Assembly: GCF_008704715.1 (NCBI RefSeq)
Contig: NZ_CP023689.1
Span: forward strand, 8,494,001-8,558,000
Reading direction: 5' to 3'
Length of the DNA stretch: 64,000 bases
Source of the DNA: Streptomyces chartreusis
GTDB lineage: Bacteria; Actinomycetota; Actinomycetes; Streptomycetales; Streptomycetaceae
Below are positions 15,464 to 24,284 of this stretch, in pieces (within the stretch, counting starts at the first letter, position 1; each line of letters begins with the position of its first letter). The position numbers were made by a program, and so were the translations under genes. A model generated the notes under the pieces. That model saw only the letters and a list, made by a program, of their open reading frames with translations. It did not search any database and was not told the DNA's origin.

Positions 15464-18408
15464 CGCGTACCCCCTCGCAGTTCCACCAGATCGGCCAGCT
15501 CCGCGTCCGTCAGCTCTGTGAGCGCCGACTCGCCTGCCCCGAGCACCGCGTCGGCGAGCTCCCGCTTGCGGCTCAGCATGTCGGCGATGCGGTCCTCGAT
15601 CGTTCCCTCGGCGATCAGCCGGTGCACCTGCACGGGCCGGGTCTGGCCGATGCGGTACGCGCGGTCGGTGGCCTGTGCCTCGACGGCGGGGTTCCACCAG
15701 CGGTCGTAGTGCACGACGTGTTCCGCGCGGGTGAGGTTCAGGCCGGTGCCCGCCGCCTTCAACGACAGCAGGAAGACGGGCACTTCGCCGTCCTGGAAGC
15801 GCCGCACCAGGTTCTCGCGTTCGGTCACGGGCGTGCCGCCGTGCAGGAACTGCGAGTTAATGCCGCGAGCTGCCAGGTGCCGTTCGATGAGGCGGCCCAT
15901 CTGCACGTACTGCGTGAAGATCAACACGCTCGCCTCCTCGGCGAGGATGGTGTCGAGCAGCTCGTCCAGCAGTTCCAGCTTCCCCGAACGGTCGGCGATT
16001 CTCGGCCGCTCCTCCTTGAGGTACTGCGCGGGGTGGTTGCAGATCTGCTTCAGGCCCGTCAGGAGCTTCACGATCAGGCCGCGCCGGGCCATGCTGTCCG
16101 CTGCGGAGATCTCGGCGAGCGTCTCGCGGACCACCGCCTCGTACAGGCCTGCCTGTTCCGCGGTGAGGGACACGGCGCGGTCGGTCTCCGTCTTCGGCGG
16201 CAACTCCGGCGCGATGCCCGGGTCCGACTTGCGCCGTCGCAGCAGGAAGGGGCGTACGAGCCGCGCGAGCCGTTCCGCGGCGGCCGGGTCCTGCCCGCTC
16301 TCGACTGCATGGGCGTAGCGCGCGCGGAAGGTGCCGAGACGGCCCAGCAGACCCGGGGTCGTCCAGTCGAGGATCGCCCACAGCTCGGACAGGTTGTTCT
16401 CCACCGGGGTGCCGGTGAGCGCCACGCGTGCGCGCGCGCCGATCGAACGCAGCTCCCGCGCGGTCGAGGAGTAGGGGTTCTTCACATGCTGGGCCTCGTC
16501 CGCCACGACCATGCCCCACGGCACCTCCGCCAGCCGGCGCGCGTCCAGGCGCATCGTGCCGTACGTCGTGAGCACGAACTCCCCGTCCGCCACCGAGTCC
16601 AGGTCGCGCCGAGACCCGTGGAAGCGGCGCACGCGCGTGCCGGGTGCGAACTTCTCGATCTCGCGCTGCCAGTTCCCCATCAGGGACGTCGGGCAGACCA
16701 CCAGCGTCGGGCCGGCGGACGAGTCGTCGGACTGCCGGTGCAGGTGCAGCGCGATCAGCGTGATCGTCTTGCCGAGGCCCATGTCGTCGGCGAGACAGCA
16801 GCCCAGGCCCAGGGACGTCATCCGGGCCAGCCAGCTCAGGCCGCGCCGCTGATAGTCGCGCAGCGTGGCGGCGAGTGCGGCGGGCTGGCCCACCGGCTCC
16901 TGCCCCTCGGGTTCCGCGAGGCGTTCGCGCAGCGCCGCCAGCCAGCCCGTGGGCCGTACCTCGACCTGGCGGCCGTCCACCTCGGTGGAGCCCGTCAGCG
17001 CGGCGCCGAGCGCGTCGATGGGCGTCACCTTGTGATCCTGCTGCGCGCGTGCGCGGCGCACCTCCTGCGGGTCGACCAGGACCCACTGATCGCGCAGCCG
17101 CACCACTGGACGGTTGGCCTCCGCCAGCCGGTCCAGCTCCTCCCGCGTGAGCCGCTGGTCGCCCAGTGCGAACCACCAGTTGAAGGTGAGCAGTGCGTCG
17201 GCGGACAGGAAGGACGGCGTGTCCGAGGCGAGCCTGCCCGGCGTCGACTCTTCGTCCGGCGGACCGATCACCGCGCGGGCGGTCAGTTCGCGTGCCAGCT
17301 GCTTGGGCCAGTGCACGTCGACGCCCGCTCCGGCGAGGGCCCGCGCGCCTTCCCCCAGTAGGTCGGTCACGTCTTCGTCGGCGAGTTCCACGGCGTCCGG
17401 TACGGCCGCTGACAGCAGCGGCGTCAGCGAAGCCCAGGCGCGGGCCGCGCGGCGCAGTGCCAGCAGGGCGTCCATCCGCGCGCGGGGGCCGAAGGCGCCG
17501 GACCCCGCCCACACATCGGCGGCGTCCGCGACCAGCGTCGGGTCACTCACGCTGTGCACCTGGAGCACCGCCCGGAACGACAGTGCGGCGTCCTCCAGCG
17601 TCGCCTCGGCGAGACCGGGGACCTCGAGACGCAGGGAGAGCCGTACTCCCGCGTCGTGGCCGGCCGCGACGTCGGCGGCCCACGCGCGCAGCGCGGGCGC
17701 GTGCTGCGGCTCCCGTGCCGCGTAGGCGGGCCCACCGGTGACCAGCTCGGCCGCGGGGGAGCGGGGGAGCGCGTCGGCGACCGCGTCAAGGAAGGCCCGG
17801 AGCAGCCGCTCCGGATCCGGCAGCCTGAGCGGCTCCGCGCCCTCCAGCGGCACCGCGTGCGCTTCGGGCGGCATGGCGGCGGCGAGAGCGCGGACGCGTT
17901 CCACGTCCTCAGGGCGGAGGGGACCAACGCGCCATGCGTCGTGGTCGTCCGGCGAGAGGCCCGGCAACATCAGTCCACGCGCCACGAATTGCAGGGCCAG
18001 CGCGGTGGCGGAGCCCCAGAAGACGCCCGCTCGGGGCGCCTGCGCAGAGGTACGCGCACGCGCGAGGACGGGCAGGGCGGCACGCACCGGAAGCAGAACG
18101 GCCGGCACGCTCACCAGCTCGACACCGTCCTCGCCGTCCTCACGGGGCAGGACGACGTCCAGTTCCTCGACGGATCCGGACGCGACGAGCGGAACGGCGC
18201 CGCCGTCTGCCCGCCAGAAGGCGACCCGGCCGGTGCGCGCCGGATCGCCGGGTACGAAAACTGCACTGCAACAGGCCAGTTCGGAGAGCTCGGACGATGT
18301 CGCCTCGGGAAGCCTGGGCACAGCTCTGCTGCACTCCTCAAATTTGACTACTCGGATTGGAGTGGTCGAGGGTACATCACTCGGCGGCCCACCCGGCGCC
18401 GTGACCAT
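15460..18408 (-). CDS. SNF2-family DEAD/DEAH ATPase (helicase-like)
   Basis: About 982 residues if it begins at ATG 18408. The frame opens further up to 18561, and a GTG about 84 bp inside follows a gaggag, so the N-terminus is uncertain; similarity-like sequence starts at CCSAVFVPGDPARTGRVAFW. The N-terminal half is a SNF2-associated region. The motor shows motif I (CLADDMGLGKT), Ia (TLVVCPTSLMGNW), II (VVADEAQHVKN), III (ALTGTPVENNLSELW), V (LLSLKAAGTGLNL) and VI (QATDRAYRIGQ). SNF2 motors translocate on duplex DNA and remodel protein-DNA complexes rather than unwind. Coupled with the SWIM protein gene. Confidence 0.9.
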   Translation of the reverse strand: MVTAPGGPPSDVPSTTPIRVVKFEECSRAVPRLPEATSSELSELACCSAVFVPGDPARTGRVAFWRADGGAVPLVASGSVEELDVVLPREDGEDGVELVSVPAVLLPVRAALPVLARARTSAQAPRAGVFWGSATALALQFVARGLMLPGLSPDDHDAWRVGPLRPEDVERVRALAAAMPPEAHAVPLEGAEPLRLPDPERLLRAFLDAVADALPRSPAAELVTGGPAYAAREPQHAPALRAWAADVAAGHDAGVRLSLRLEVPGLAEATLEDAALSFRAVLQVHSVSDPTLVADAADVWAGSGAFGPRARMDALLALRRAARAWASLTPLLSAAVPDAVELADEDVTDLLGEGARALAGAGVDVHWPKQLARELTARAVIGPPDEESTPGRLASDTPSFLSADALLTFNWWFALGDQRLTREELDRLAEANRPVVRLRDQWVLVDPQEVRRARAQQDHKVTPIDALGAALTGSTEVDGRQVEVRPTGWLAALRERLAEPEGQEPVGQPAALAATLRDYQRRGLSWLARMTSLGLGCCLADDMGLGKTITLIALHLHRQSDDSSAGPTLVVCPTSLMGNWQREIEKFAPGTRVRRFHGSRRDLDSVADGEFVLTTYGTMRLDARRLAEVPWGMVVADEAQHVKNPYSSTARELRSIGARARVALTGTPVENNLSELWAILDWTTPGLLGRLGTFRARYAHAVESGQDPAAAERLARLVRPFLLRRRKSDPGIAPELPPKTETDRAVSLTAEQAGLYEAVVRETLAEISAADSMARRGLIVKLLTGLKQICNHPAQYLKEERPRIADRSGKLELLDELLDTILAEEASVLIFTQYVQMGRLIERHLAARGINSQFLHGGTPVTERENLVRRFQDGEVPVFLLSLKAAGTGLNLTRAEHVVHYDRWWNPAVEAQATDRAYRIGQTRPVQVHRLIAEGTIEDRIADMLSRKRELADAVLGAGESALTELTDAELADLVELRGGTR

Positions 18409-18657
18409 GTGACCTGGGTCATGCTTGTTCCGGGTGGGTATTCCCCCTGTGCGGAGTCCGGAGTGCCTACCGAGCGCGGTCTTGGACGTCGGCCGTCCGG
18501 AGAACGGGCCGTCGACCGCGTCCCGGCCGTCCCCGGACCCCGCGACCAGTAAGGGCCGCACCTCAGGGTCGTCTCAGGGTCGCGACTCGGAACTGCCGGG
18601 AGCGCGGACCCGTTTTCAGGACAGAGAGCGGCAGTGGCCGCGAAGGAGGCGACGCAC

Positions 18658-18840
18658 ATGTCGAAGAACGCGAAGATCGCCGCGGGGGGTGTGGCGGCCG
18701 GTCTCATCCTGCTGATCTGGCTGCCCTGGTGGGCCGCGCTCCTGATAGTCCTGGGAGTCCCGGCCGCCGCCTACCTCACGCTCGACCCGTCACAGCGGCG
18801 CAGGCTGCGCCGTGTCTCGCGCAAGGAGCTCGGTCGCTGA
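18658..18840 (+). CDS. Small hydrophobic membrane protein
   Basis: 60 residues from ATG 18658, preceded by aaggagg with 8-nt spacing; this ribosome-binding site decides against the earlier in-frame ATG at 18634. Two adjoining hydrophobic segments (IAAGGVAAGLILLIWL and WAALLIVLGVPAAAYLTL) are followed by a basic cytoplasmic tail, SQRRRLRRVSRKELGR. No known domain; mini-proteins of this shape are common in Streptomyces. Convergent with the secreted hydrolase gene, whose stop is 9 bp away. The 250 bp between this gene and the SNF2 start form a divergent promoter region in which I see no clear motif. Confidence 0.75.
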   Translation: MSKNAKIAAGGVAAGLILLIWLPWWAALLIVLGVPAAAYLTLDPSQRRRLRRVSRKELGR

Positions 18841-18849
18841 AGATGACGA

Positions 18850-20244
18850 TCACCTGGCCGCCTGCGCGACAGGGGTGGACAGTGTGCATGAGTTGACGAC
18901 ATCCCCGCTCGCGGGCCTGCCCACGGTGTGGTCCGCGGGCGGGCGCGTGCCTCGCTCCACCCATGAGGCCAGCGCGTCGAACGCCGACCGGTAGCAGGGC
19001 AGGATCGGCCGGAGCCGGTCCGGGTAGGTGTCGTACAGCCCGTCGACATGCGTGCCACCCGCGATTGTGTAGTACCGGTGCAGCGGGCCGCGCCCCTTCG
19101 CGTCGATCATGCGCGCGTACACGTCCGAGTCGGCGGCCTTCGGCAGCAGCGCGTCCAGATCGCCGTGCAGCGTGATCAACGGTCGGCCGACACGCCCGGT
19201 CAGAGCGACTCGGGCCACGGCACGGTGGACGGACGCCGGGCGCGACGCGTAGTCGTACGTGGCGTCGGACGCGCACGGGGACAAGATCTGCGCCGGGGTG
19301 GTTCCGGCGGTCGGGCCGGGGCAGCCGGCGTCGTAGGCCGGGTCGAACTCCGCGCGGTAGATCTTCTGGGTGACCCCCCAGTAGGCCTGCTCGTGGTACG
19401 GCCACAGGAACTCCGAGCCGCGGGCGAAGCCGGCCCTGTACAGATCCTCGTCCCGGGCGGAGCCGAGCATCCGAGCCACCGCCGTGGGCAGGGAGGCGAG
19501 CAGGTTGGGGCCGTCCGCGGTCCACAGGGCGCCCTCCCAGTCCACCCCGCCGTCGTAGAGCTCGGGATGGTTCTCCAGCTGCCAGCGCGTCAGGTAGCCG
19601 CCGTTGGAGATACCGGTCATGTAGGTGCGACGCGGGGCGTGCCCGTAGCGCTGGGCCACCGCCTTGCGGGCGGCCCGGGTGAGCTGGGTGGTTCTCGCGT
19701 TCCACTCGGCGACCGCGTCACCGGGCCGCTTGCCGTCCCGGTAGAAATCGGCGCCGCTGTTGCCCTTGTCGGTGGCGGCGTAGGCGTAGCCCAGGGCGAG
19801 CACCTGGTCGGAGATCGCCGTGTCAGTGGCGTACTGCTTGCGGGTGCCCGGGGCGCCGGTGACGACGAGTCCGCCGTTCCAGCGGTCCGGCAGCCGGATC
19901 ACGAACTGCGCGTCGTGCTGCCAGCCGTGTGTGGCGTTGAACCGAGAGGAGTCCGGGAAGTATCCGTCGATCTGGATTCCGGCAACGCCCGTCGGGTTCC
20001 GGGTGCCGCGTGCCGTCAGTGCGGCCTGGTCGGCCATGTCGGTGTAGGGGGTGCCGGCCAGTGCGGCCGTCGTCAGATCCGGGAGGCAGGCGCTTTGCTG
20101 GAGGGCCGCGCCCGGCACCCGCACCCGGTCCTGATCGGCGCAGTGCCGCTCGCCAACTGTCGTGGCCGTAGCGGGAGTCGGCCCGCTCACGGCAGCGGCC
20201 AGCAGCGTGGCGGCGACGAACGGAACAGCCCGGGACAGGCGCAT
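18850..20244 (-). CDS. Secreted alpha/beta-hydrolase, tannase/feruloyl-esterase or hydroxybutyrate-oligomer-hydrolase like
   Basis: 464 residues; ATG 20244 follows aggagg by 5 nt. A Sec signal peptide (RLSRAVPFVAATLLAAAVSGPTPATA) predicts secretion. The nucleophile elbow GISNGGYLTRWQLE puts Ser near residue 213, LHGDLDALLPKAADS supplies the acid, and IAGGTHVDGLYDTYPDR the His. The GxSNGG elbow and the overall order fit the large tannase/feruloyl-esterase and 3-hydroxybutyrate oligomer hydrolase groups, which split extracellular esters. Several Cys (in CADQDRV, CLPDL, CPGPT, CASDATYD, CYRSAF, CTLSTP) suggest disulfides. Substrate cannot be fixed from sequence alone. Confidence 0.8.
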   Translation of the reverse strand: MRLSRAVPFVAATLLAAAVSGPTPATATTVGERHCADQDRVRVPGAALQQSACLPDLTTAALAGTPYTDMADQAALTARGTRNPTGVAGIQIDGYFPDSSRFNATHGWQHDAQFVIRLPDRWNGGLVVTGAPGTRKQYATDTAISDQVLALGYAYAATDKGNSGADFYRDGKRPGDAVAEWNARTTQLTRAARKAVAQRYGHAPRRTYMTGISNGGYLTRWQLENHPELYDGGVDWEGALWTADGPNLLASLPTAVARMLGSARDEDLYRAGFARGSEFLWPYHEQAYWGVTQKIYRAEFDPAYDAGCPGPTAGTTPAQILSPCASDATYDYASRPASVHRAVARVALTGRVGRPLITLHGDLDALLPKAADSDVYARMIDAKGRGPLHRYYTIAGGTHVDGLYDTYPDRLRPILPCYRSAFDALASWVERGTRPPADHTVGRPASGDVVNSCTLSTPVAQAAR

Positions 20245-20450
20245 GAGGGCCTCCTGGCAGAGGGGAGACGGGGCATCGGAAACAGCGGAACCGCAAAAGC
20301 TGCCTCATCGTGCGTGTCCGGCTCCGCGCCAGCCATGGGTTGGGCCCACATGGAACGCGGCTGTCAGGTGGGGTCTCGGGACAGGGGTGCTGGAGGGGGG
20401 CGACGGTGTTGGCGGGGCGAGCACGCCGGTGCGTCGCCCCGCGCATGGAC

Positions 20451-21443
20451 TCAGAGCGGGCGTACGGCCATCTTGTCGAGCGCTTCCAGGAGCCCGGGCA
20501 GCTCCGGTCCACGGCCCACGGGCAGGACCTCGCCAGGTTCGTCGTCCAGGAGCACGAACGCGATGTCGTCCGTCCTGGCGACGAGCGACCAGCCGGGGCC
20601 GTCCGCGCGCAGGGTCCGTGCGTCGCCCGGTGCGAAGGACGACCGGACGCGGCCGAGGGGCGGCGGGGACTCGACGTAGGCGCGTGCCTCCGCGAGGACT
20701 CGCAGGATGCCGCTGTGGCCGCCCTGCCCGCTCTCGCTGGGCTCGCCCTGCTCGGCGTTCGTGGGCTGGTCGGCACCCGCGCTTGCACTCGAGTCCGACG
20801 CCACGTTCGTATCCGAGCCCTCGTCCCCGGCCTCACCGGCGTCCGCTGTCGACGCACCCTCCGCCGGCACCGACGAATCGTCGGGCTCCGACGATTCGCC
20901 CGCCCCCGACGCGCCAGCCGATGCCCCGCCCGGCGTGGCGAACTCGGTGTCGTCGATCTGCTCCCGCCAGGTCGCCCATTGCAGCGCGATCTCGTCGGCG
21001 CCAAGGCGTCGCTGGGCCGGGCCCCACACGCTCGTGTCCGGCGGGGTCAGGGCCGGACCGTCCGCGATCTCGGGCTCGGGATCGTGCGGCGGAGGCACGT
21101 TCGGCGCGGCGACGGCCACGGCCAGCGGCCAGCCGGGCAGAGCGGCGACGACCGTACGTTCGTCGGGCGACAGGTCGTACTCCATGCCGCAGTCCCAGGA
21201 TGCGATGGCGACGGCGACCAGGGAGACGTCGTCGATGACGACGGTCCATCGGGCGCCGTCGCCGTCCTGGCCAAGGACCAGGCCATAGCCGTCGGCGAGC
21301 GGCGCCATGCCGAGCGCCGCGCAGGCCTCCGGATAGTCGTCGCCCAGCACGCTCGGGAACTTCGCCGGCGTCAGTAGCACCGCCGTGAGCACGTACAGCG
21401 CATCGTCCGCGGCGGCGACGGCCTCTTCGTCCGTCCCGGCCAT
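20451..21443 (-). CDS. Hypothetical acidic protein, Streptomyces-type
   Basis: 330 residues from ATG 21443 with gggagg 5 nt upstream. The N-terminal 160 residues look folded (ADDALYVLTAVLLTPAKFPSVLG.., RWTVVIDDVSLVAVAIASWDCGMEYDLSPDERTVVAALPGWPLAVAVAAPN). A 70-residue acidic Ser/Glu/Asp/Gly-rich linker follows. The last 90 residues form a second folded block (ILRVLAEARAYVESPPPLGRVRSSFAPGDARTLRADGPGWSLVARTDDIAFVLLD). It has no signal peptide or membrane span. I do not recognise a family with confidence; the layout resembles other large Streptomyces unknowns. Monocistronic, between the secreted hydrolase and a small unknown gene. Confidence 0.75.
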   Translation of the reverse strand: MAGTDEEAVAAADDALYVLTAVLLTPAKFPSVLGDDYPEACAALGMAPLADGYGLVLGQDGDGARWTVVIDDVSLVAVAIASWDCGMEYDLSPDERTVVAALPGWPLAVAVAAPNVPPPHDPEPEIADGPALTPPDTSVWGPAQRRLGADEIALQWATWREQIDDTEFATPGGASAGASGAGESSEPDDSSVPAEGASTADAGEAGDEGSDTNVASDSSASAGADQPTNAEQGEPSESGQGGHSGILRVLAEARAYVESPPPLGRVRSSFAPGDARTLRADGPGWSLVARTDDIAFVLLDDEPGEVLPVGRGPELPGLLEALDKMAVRPL

Positions 21444-21580
21444 CCCAGCCTCCCCATCGGTTCGTCCATCGGCGCGCACCCTATTCCGCCCGGAAGCCGC
21501 TTGTCACGACTCCCATGCACACCCGGAGCTGCAGTTTTCCGGCCGGACAGGGCGAAACGACCGTGATTTTGCCAACGTCG

Positions 21581-21877
21581 TCAGGCTGCCGGGAGCCCGA
21601 GGAGGGACCGGGCCACGGTCTGCGGTGACTCGTCGCGCTCCCGGGCGAGCGCGATGACGGCACGGCACGCCAGCTCGTTCACCCCGAACGACAGAGCCTC
21701 CGGGGACACCCAGCCGGCCGCCTCGTCGATCTGATCCTGGTCGTCCTCCGCACAGGCCGACACATAGACGGCAGCGGCCTCGAACAGATTGTGCGGGTGC
21801 CTGTCCTGGCCCGTGTCCGGTTTCGCGCGAAGGGAATGCAGGAATCCCTCCCACGACTTGCGCACCCTGCCCCACAT
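21581..21877 (-). CDS. Small hypothetical protein
   Basis: 98 residues from ATG 21877; an ATG at 21898 is in frame but lacks a ribosome-binding site. The sequence is mixed alpha-helical and acidic (FEAAAVYVSACAEDDQDQIDEAAGWVSPEALSFGVNELACRAVIALARERDESPQTVARSLLG). No signal peptide, metal site or known domain is visible. Coding potential is supported by GC3 bias and by typical codon use. Just upstream are two direct copies of caacgtaga. Function unknown. Confidence 0.6.
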   Translation of the reverse strand: MWGRVRKSWEGFLHSLRAKPDTGQDRHPHNLFEAAAVYVSACAEDDQDQIDEAAGWVSPEALSFGVNELACRAVIALARERDESPQTVARSLLGLPAA

Positions 21878-21906
21878 ATTGACCACCTTCCCCCTCATTG
21901 TGGTGC

Positions 21907-21943
21907 CAACGTAGATCGTTCATCTCATGTTATTCAACGTAGA
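21907..21943. repeat. Direct repeat upstream of a small unknown gene
   Basis: caacgtaga occurs at 21907-21915 and again at 21935-21943, 28 bp apart, and the second copy extends to the inverted repeat caac-gtaga-gttg. It lies 30-66 bp upstream of the minus-strand start at 21877, in AT-richer DNA, and may be a regulator site. The rest of 21878-22077 holds no gene I can support. Confidence 0.35.
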
Positions 21944-22077
21944 GTTGGAGTCACGGCGGCATAAGGGGGACGACGCCGTGAAGGGCTCGCAGTGGCTCGA
22001 AAGCCGCACGCGGGCGTTCGCCTGGCGGTCACTCCGGGCTCATGCGCTCCCTCGTGCCTCTGCTGCCAGTCGCACGC

Positions 22078-22602
22078 TCAGCCGTCGAGTGAGGCGATCG
22101 TTTCGCGCAGCCAGGTGAGCTCGGCCCGGGACGTGGCCCGAGCGATGGTCAGAAGGCCGCGCCGGAAGGGGTCGTCCAGTTCCTCGGCGCGCAGAGGTCG
22201 GTCGCCGTCGTAGAAGAAGCTCGCGGGCTCTTCCAGGAAGGCCAGCCTGCGCCGTAGTACGGCGGACTGGGCGCCTGCGTCCTCCAGGTGGCGCAGGAAC
22301 GCGAGCACCGTGAACCAGCGGTTCTCGTCGCTGATGTCGCGAGGGTCGGGTTCGGCCAGCCGACGACGCAGTTCCCGGCGGCCGTCCTCGGTCAGCGTCA
22401 GTACATGACGCGGGGCGGCCACTGAGCCGGGCTCCATGGTCCGGGCGAGCAGGCCCGCCTTCTCCAGCCGCTTGATCGCGGGGTACAGCGTGCTCTCGGC
22501 GACCGGCTTCACGTGCCCGGTCAGCGCTGCGATGCGTTTGCGCAGCTCGTAGCCGTGGAGCGGGTTGTCGTAGAGGAAGCCGAGGATGGCGAGCTCAAGC
22601 AT
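22078..22602 (-). CDS. PadR-family transcriptional regulator
   Basis: 174 residues. The N-terminal winged helix is typical: LAILGFLYDNPLHGYELRKRI, VKPVAESTLYPAIKRLEKAGLLAR, then RHVLTLTEDGRRELRRRL as the wing. The C-terminal helical dimerisation domain (NRWFTVLAFLRHLEDAGAQSAVLRRRLAFLEEP) fits the longer PadR-s2-type subfamily. Divergent from an alpha/beta-hydrolase gene with a near-perfect palindrome in between, so it most likely represses that gene and itself, responding to a small aromatic or hydrophobic ligand as is usual in the family. ATG 22602 has gtgggc close upstream, a weak ribosome-binding site. Confidence 0.9.
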   Translation of the reverse strand: MLELAILGFLYDNPLHGYELRKRIAALTGHVKPVAESTLYPAIKRLEKAGLLARTMEPGSVAAPRHVLTLTEDGRRELRRRLAEPDPRDISDENRWFTVLAFLRHLEDAGAQSAVLRRRLAFLEEPASFFYDGDRPLRAEELDDPFRRGLLTIARATSRAELTWLRETIASLDG

Positions 22603-22675
22603 GCCCACATTGTGGCCCGGATCCGCTGTACATCCGAGTCCGGGTACCTCGAAGCTTTCATACCTCGAATCATTT

Positions 22676-22695
22676 ATACATCGGGTCCGATGTAT
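22676..22695. promoter_or_regulatory. Palindromic operator between the PadR and hydrolase genes
   Basis: atacatcgg and ccgatgtat are exact inverted 9-bp arms separated by gt. PadR-family operators typically carry atgt/acat half-sites, which these arms contain. A decayed copy (tacatccg-ag-tccgggta) lies at about 22629-22646 and a direct pair tacctcgaa at 22645-22669, so several sites may be used. The palindrome overlaps the likely -10 region (tatagt at 22694) of the plus-strand hydrolase gene. Confidence 0.65.
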
Positions 22696-22731
22696 ATAGT
22701 CGTATGCCGACCACGACACCAAGGGGGCGCC

Positions 22732-23487
22732 ATGAAGCAGGCCGACTTCGACCGCAAGGGCGGCTGTATCCGCTGGACGGAGTCGCCGGGAGCGGAACCT
22801 GCGCGCGTGTACGTGCACGGACTGGGCTCGGTTTCCTCCGTGTACCACGCCCACATCGCGACGAGGCCCGAACTGGCGGGCCGGCGGAGCCTGTTCGTCG
22901 ACCTGCCCGGGCACGGCATCAGCGACCGGCCGGCCGACTTCGGCTACACCCTGGAGGATCACGCCGTTGCTCTGGCGGCGGCCCTGGACTCGGCAGGGGT
23001 GAGCGATGCCGAGCTGATCGCGCACAGCATGGGCGGTTCCGTGGCCATCGTGCTCGCCGGTCGCCGGCCCGACCTCGTCTCCCGGCTGGTCCTCACCGAG
23101 GCCAATCTCGATGCCTCGCCCCCGCCCGCCGCGGGGAGCGCCTGGATCACGGCCCACGGTGAGGACGACTTCGTCGACGGCGAGTACGCGCGCGTGCTGG
23201 AAGCGGTCGGCCCCCTGTGGGCGGCGACCATGCGGCTCGCCGACCCGCGCGCCCTGCACCGCAGCGCCGTCGGACTGAGGCGTGGCTCCGTGCCGATCAT
23301 GCGCGACATCCTCGAAGGGCTGTCGGTGGAACGCGTCTACCTACAGGGCGAGCTCAGCGGCGAACTCCCGGGCAGGGAAGTCTTGGAGGCGGCAGGCGTA
23401 CGCGTGGTGACCGTGCCCGGCGCCGGTCACAACGTCATGTTCGACAACCCCGACGCCTTCGCGGCGGCCGTCGCCGGGCAGGCGTGA
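22732..23487 (+). CDS. Alpha/beta-hydrolase
   Basis: 251 residues from ATG 22732, preceded by aaggggg. Catalytic triad candidates follow the fold order: nucleophile Ser in LIAHSMGGSVAIVLAG, His in VPGAGHNVMFDNPDAFA and an acid between them. The oxyanion segment YVHGLGSVSSVYH near residue 29 is present. It has no signal peptide, so it is cytoplasmic. Size and motifs fit esterases, lipases or C-C hydrolases of the classical family; the substrate is unknown. Its divergence from a PadR regulator with an operator between them suggests induction by a compound the enzyme helps remove. Confidence 0.88.
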   Translation: MKQADFDRKGGCIRWTESPGAEPARVYVHGLGSVSSVYHAHIATRPELAGRRSLFVDLPGHGISDRPADFGYTLEDHAVALAAALDSAGVSDAELIAHSMGGSVAIVLAGRRPDLVSRLVLTEANLDASPPPAAGSAWITAHGEDDFVDGEYARVLEAVGPLWAATMRLADPRALHRSAVGLRRGSVPIMRDILEGLSVERVYLQGELSGELPGREVLEAAGVRVVTVPGAGHNVMFDNPDAFAAAVAGQA

Positions 23488-23532
23488 GTCATTGCGCGGC
23501 CTCCGTCCCGGCCGTCGCCCAAGCCCGATCCG

Positions 23533-24132
23533 TCACGCTCCCCGTACGGCCAGTGCCAGAAACCGGTCGTCCTCGTCGACGTACGACGTCATGCGCCACC
23601 CCGAACCGGCCAGCAGCGGGCCGAGGTTGGGCTCGGCGCGCAGGTCCTCCGGCGTGATCTGGCGGCCCTGGCGTGCCGCGAGCGCCGCCCTGCCGATCGG
23701 GTGGAAGAGCGCGAGCGTGCCGTCGGGGCGCACCACGCGGGCCAGTTCCCGCAAGTTCTCGGCAGGGTTGGGCAGATGCGCGATGAGGCCGGCCGCGAAC
23801 ACCGCGTCGAGGGACTCCGACCGCACCGGCAGTGCGGCCACGTCGGCGAGCAGCAACTGTCCGTCCGCGTCGCGTCCTGCCCGTGCGGCGGCTTCCAGCA
23901 TGGCCGGGGTCAGATCGGCACCCAGGACCACTCCCGAGGGCCCCACGGCGTCACGCAAGGGTGGCAGGGCGCGTCCGGTGCCGCAGCCCGCGTCGAGCAC
24001 GCGAGCGCCCTCGCGCAGCCCGAGTTCGGCGACCGCGGCCGCGTAGGCGGGCCCGTCGTCGGGGAACCGGCTGTCCCAGTCGGCGGCGCGGGCGCTGAAG
24101 AACTCCTGCACATGTGTGTGGTCGTCGCTCAT
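23533..24132 (-). CDS. Class I SAM-dependent methyltransferase
   Basis: 199 residues from ATG 24132; an ATG three codons earlier (24141) is equally possible. The Rossmann methyltransferase motifs are clear: motif I VLDAGCGTGRALPPL, motif II VVLGADLTPAMLEAA, motif III LLLADVAALPVRSESLDAVFAAGLIAHLPNP and LREL(A)RVVRPDGTLALFHP. The N-terminal HTHVQEFFSARAADWDSRFPDD resembles ubiE/COQ5-like small methyltransferases. The acceptor is unknown. Monocistronic; it shares a 150-bp divergent region with the MHYT/conservon cluster. Confidence 0.88.
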   Translation of the reverse strand: MSDDHTHVQEFFSARAADWDSRFPDDGPAYAAAVAELGLREGARVLDAGCGTGRALPPLRDAVGPSGVVLGADLTPAMLEAAARAGRDADGQLLLADVAALPVRSESLDAVFAAGLIAHLPNPAENLRELARVVRPDGTLALFHPIGRAALAARQGRQITPEDLRAEPNLGPLLAGSGWRMTSYVDEDDRFLALAVRGA

Positions 24133-24284
24133 GCTCCGCATGATCCCTCACTGGCGCGGATGACGCCGCTGTGCGCACGTTCGAGCGTGACGCGGTCGTT
24201 CCGGTGCATCTCCGCGCCATATTCCAACAGCTTTCGAAATGCGCCCCCTTCGCGCGCCCTTGCTGGGTCTAGCGTCCCGGGGCC

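Noticed and set aside
21927..22118. 63-residue plus-strand frame upstream of the PadR gene end
   Set aside because: Arg/Ser/Ala-rich without RBS and overlapping the end of the PadR gene on the other strand.
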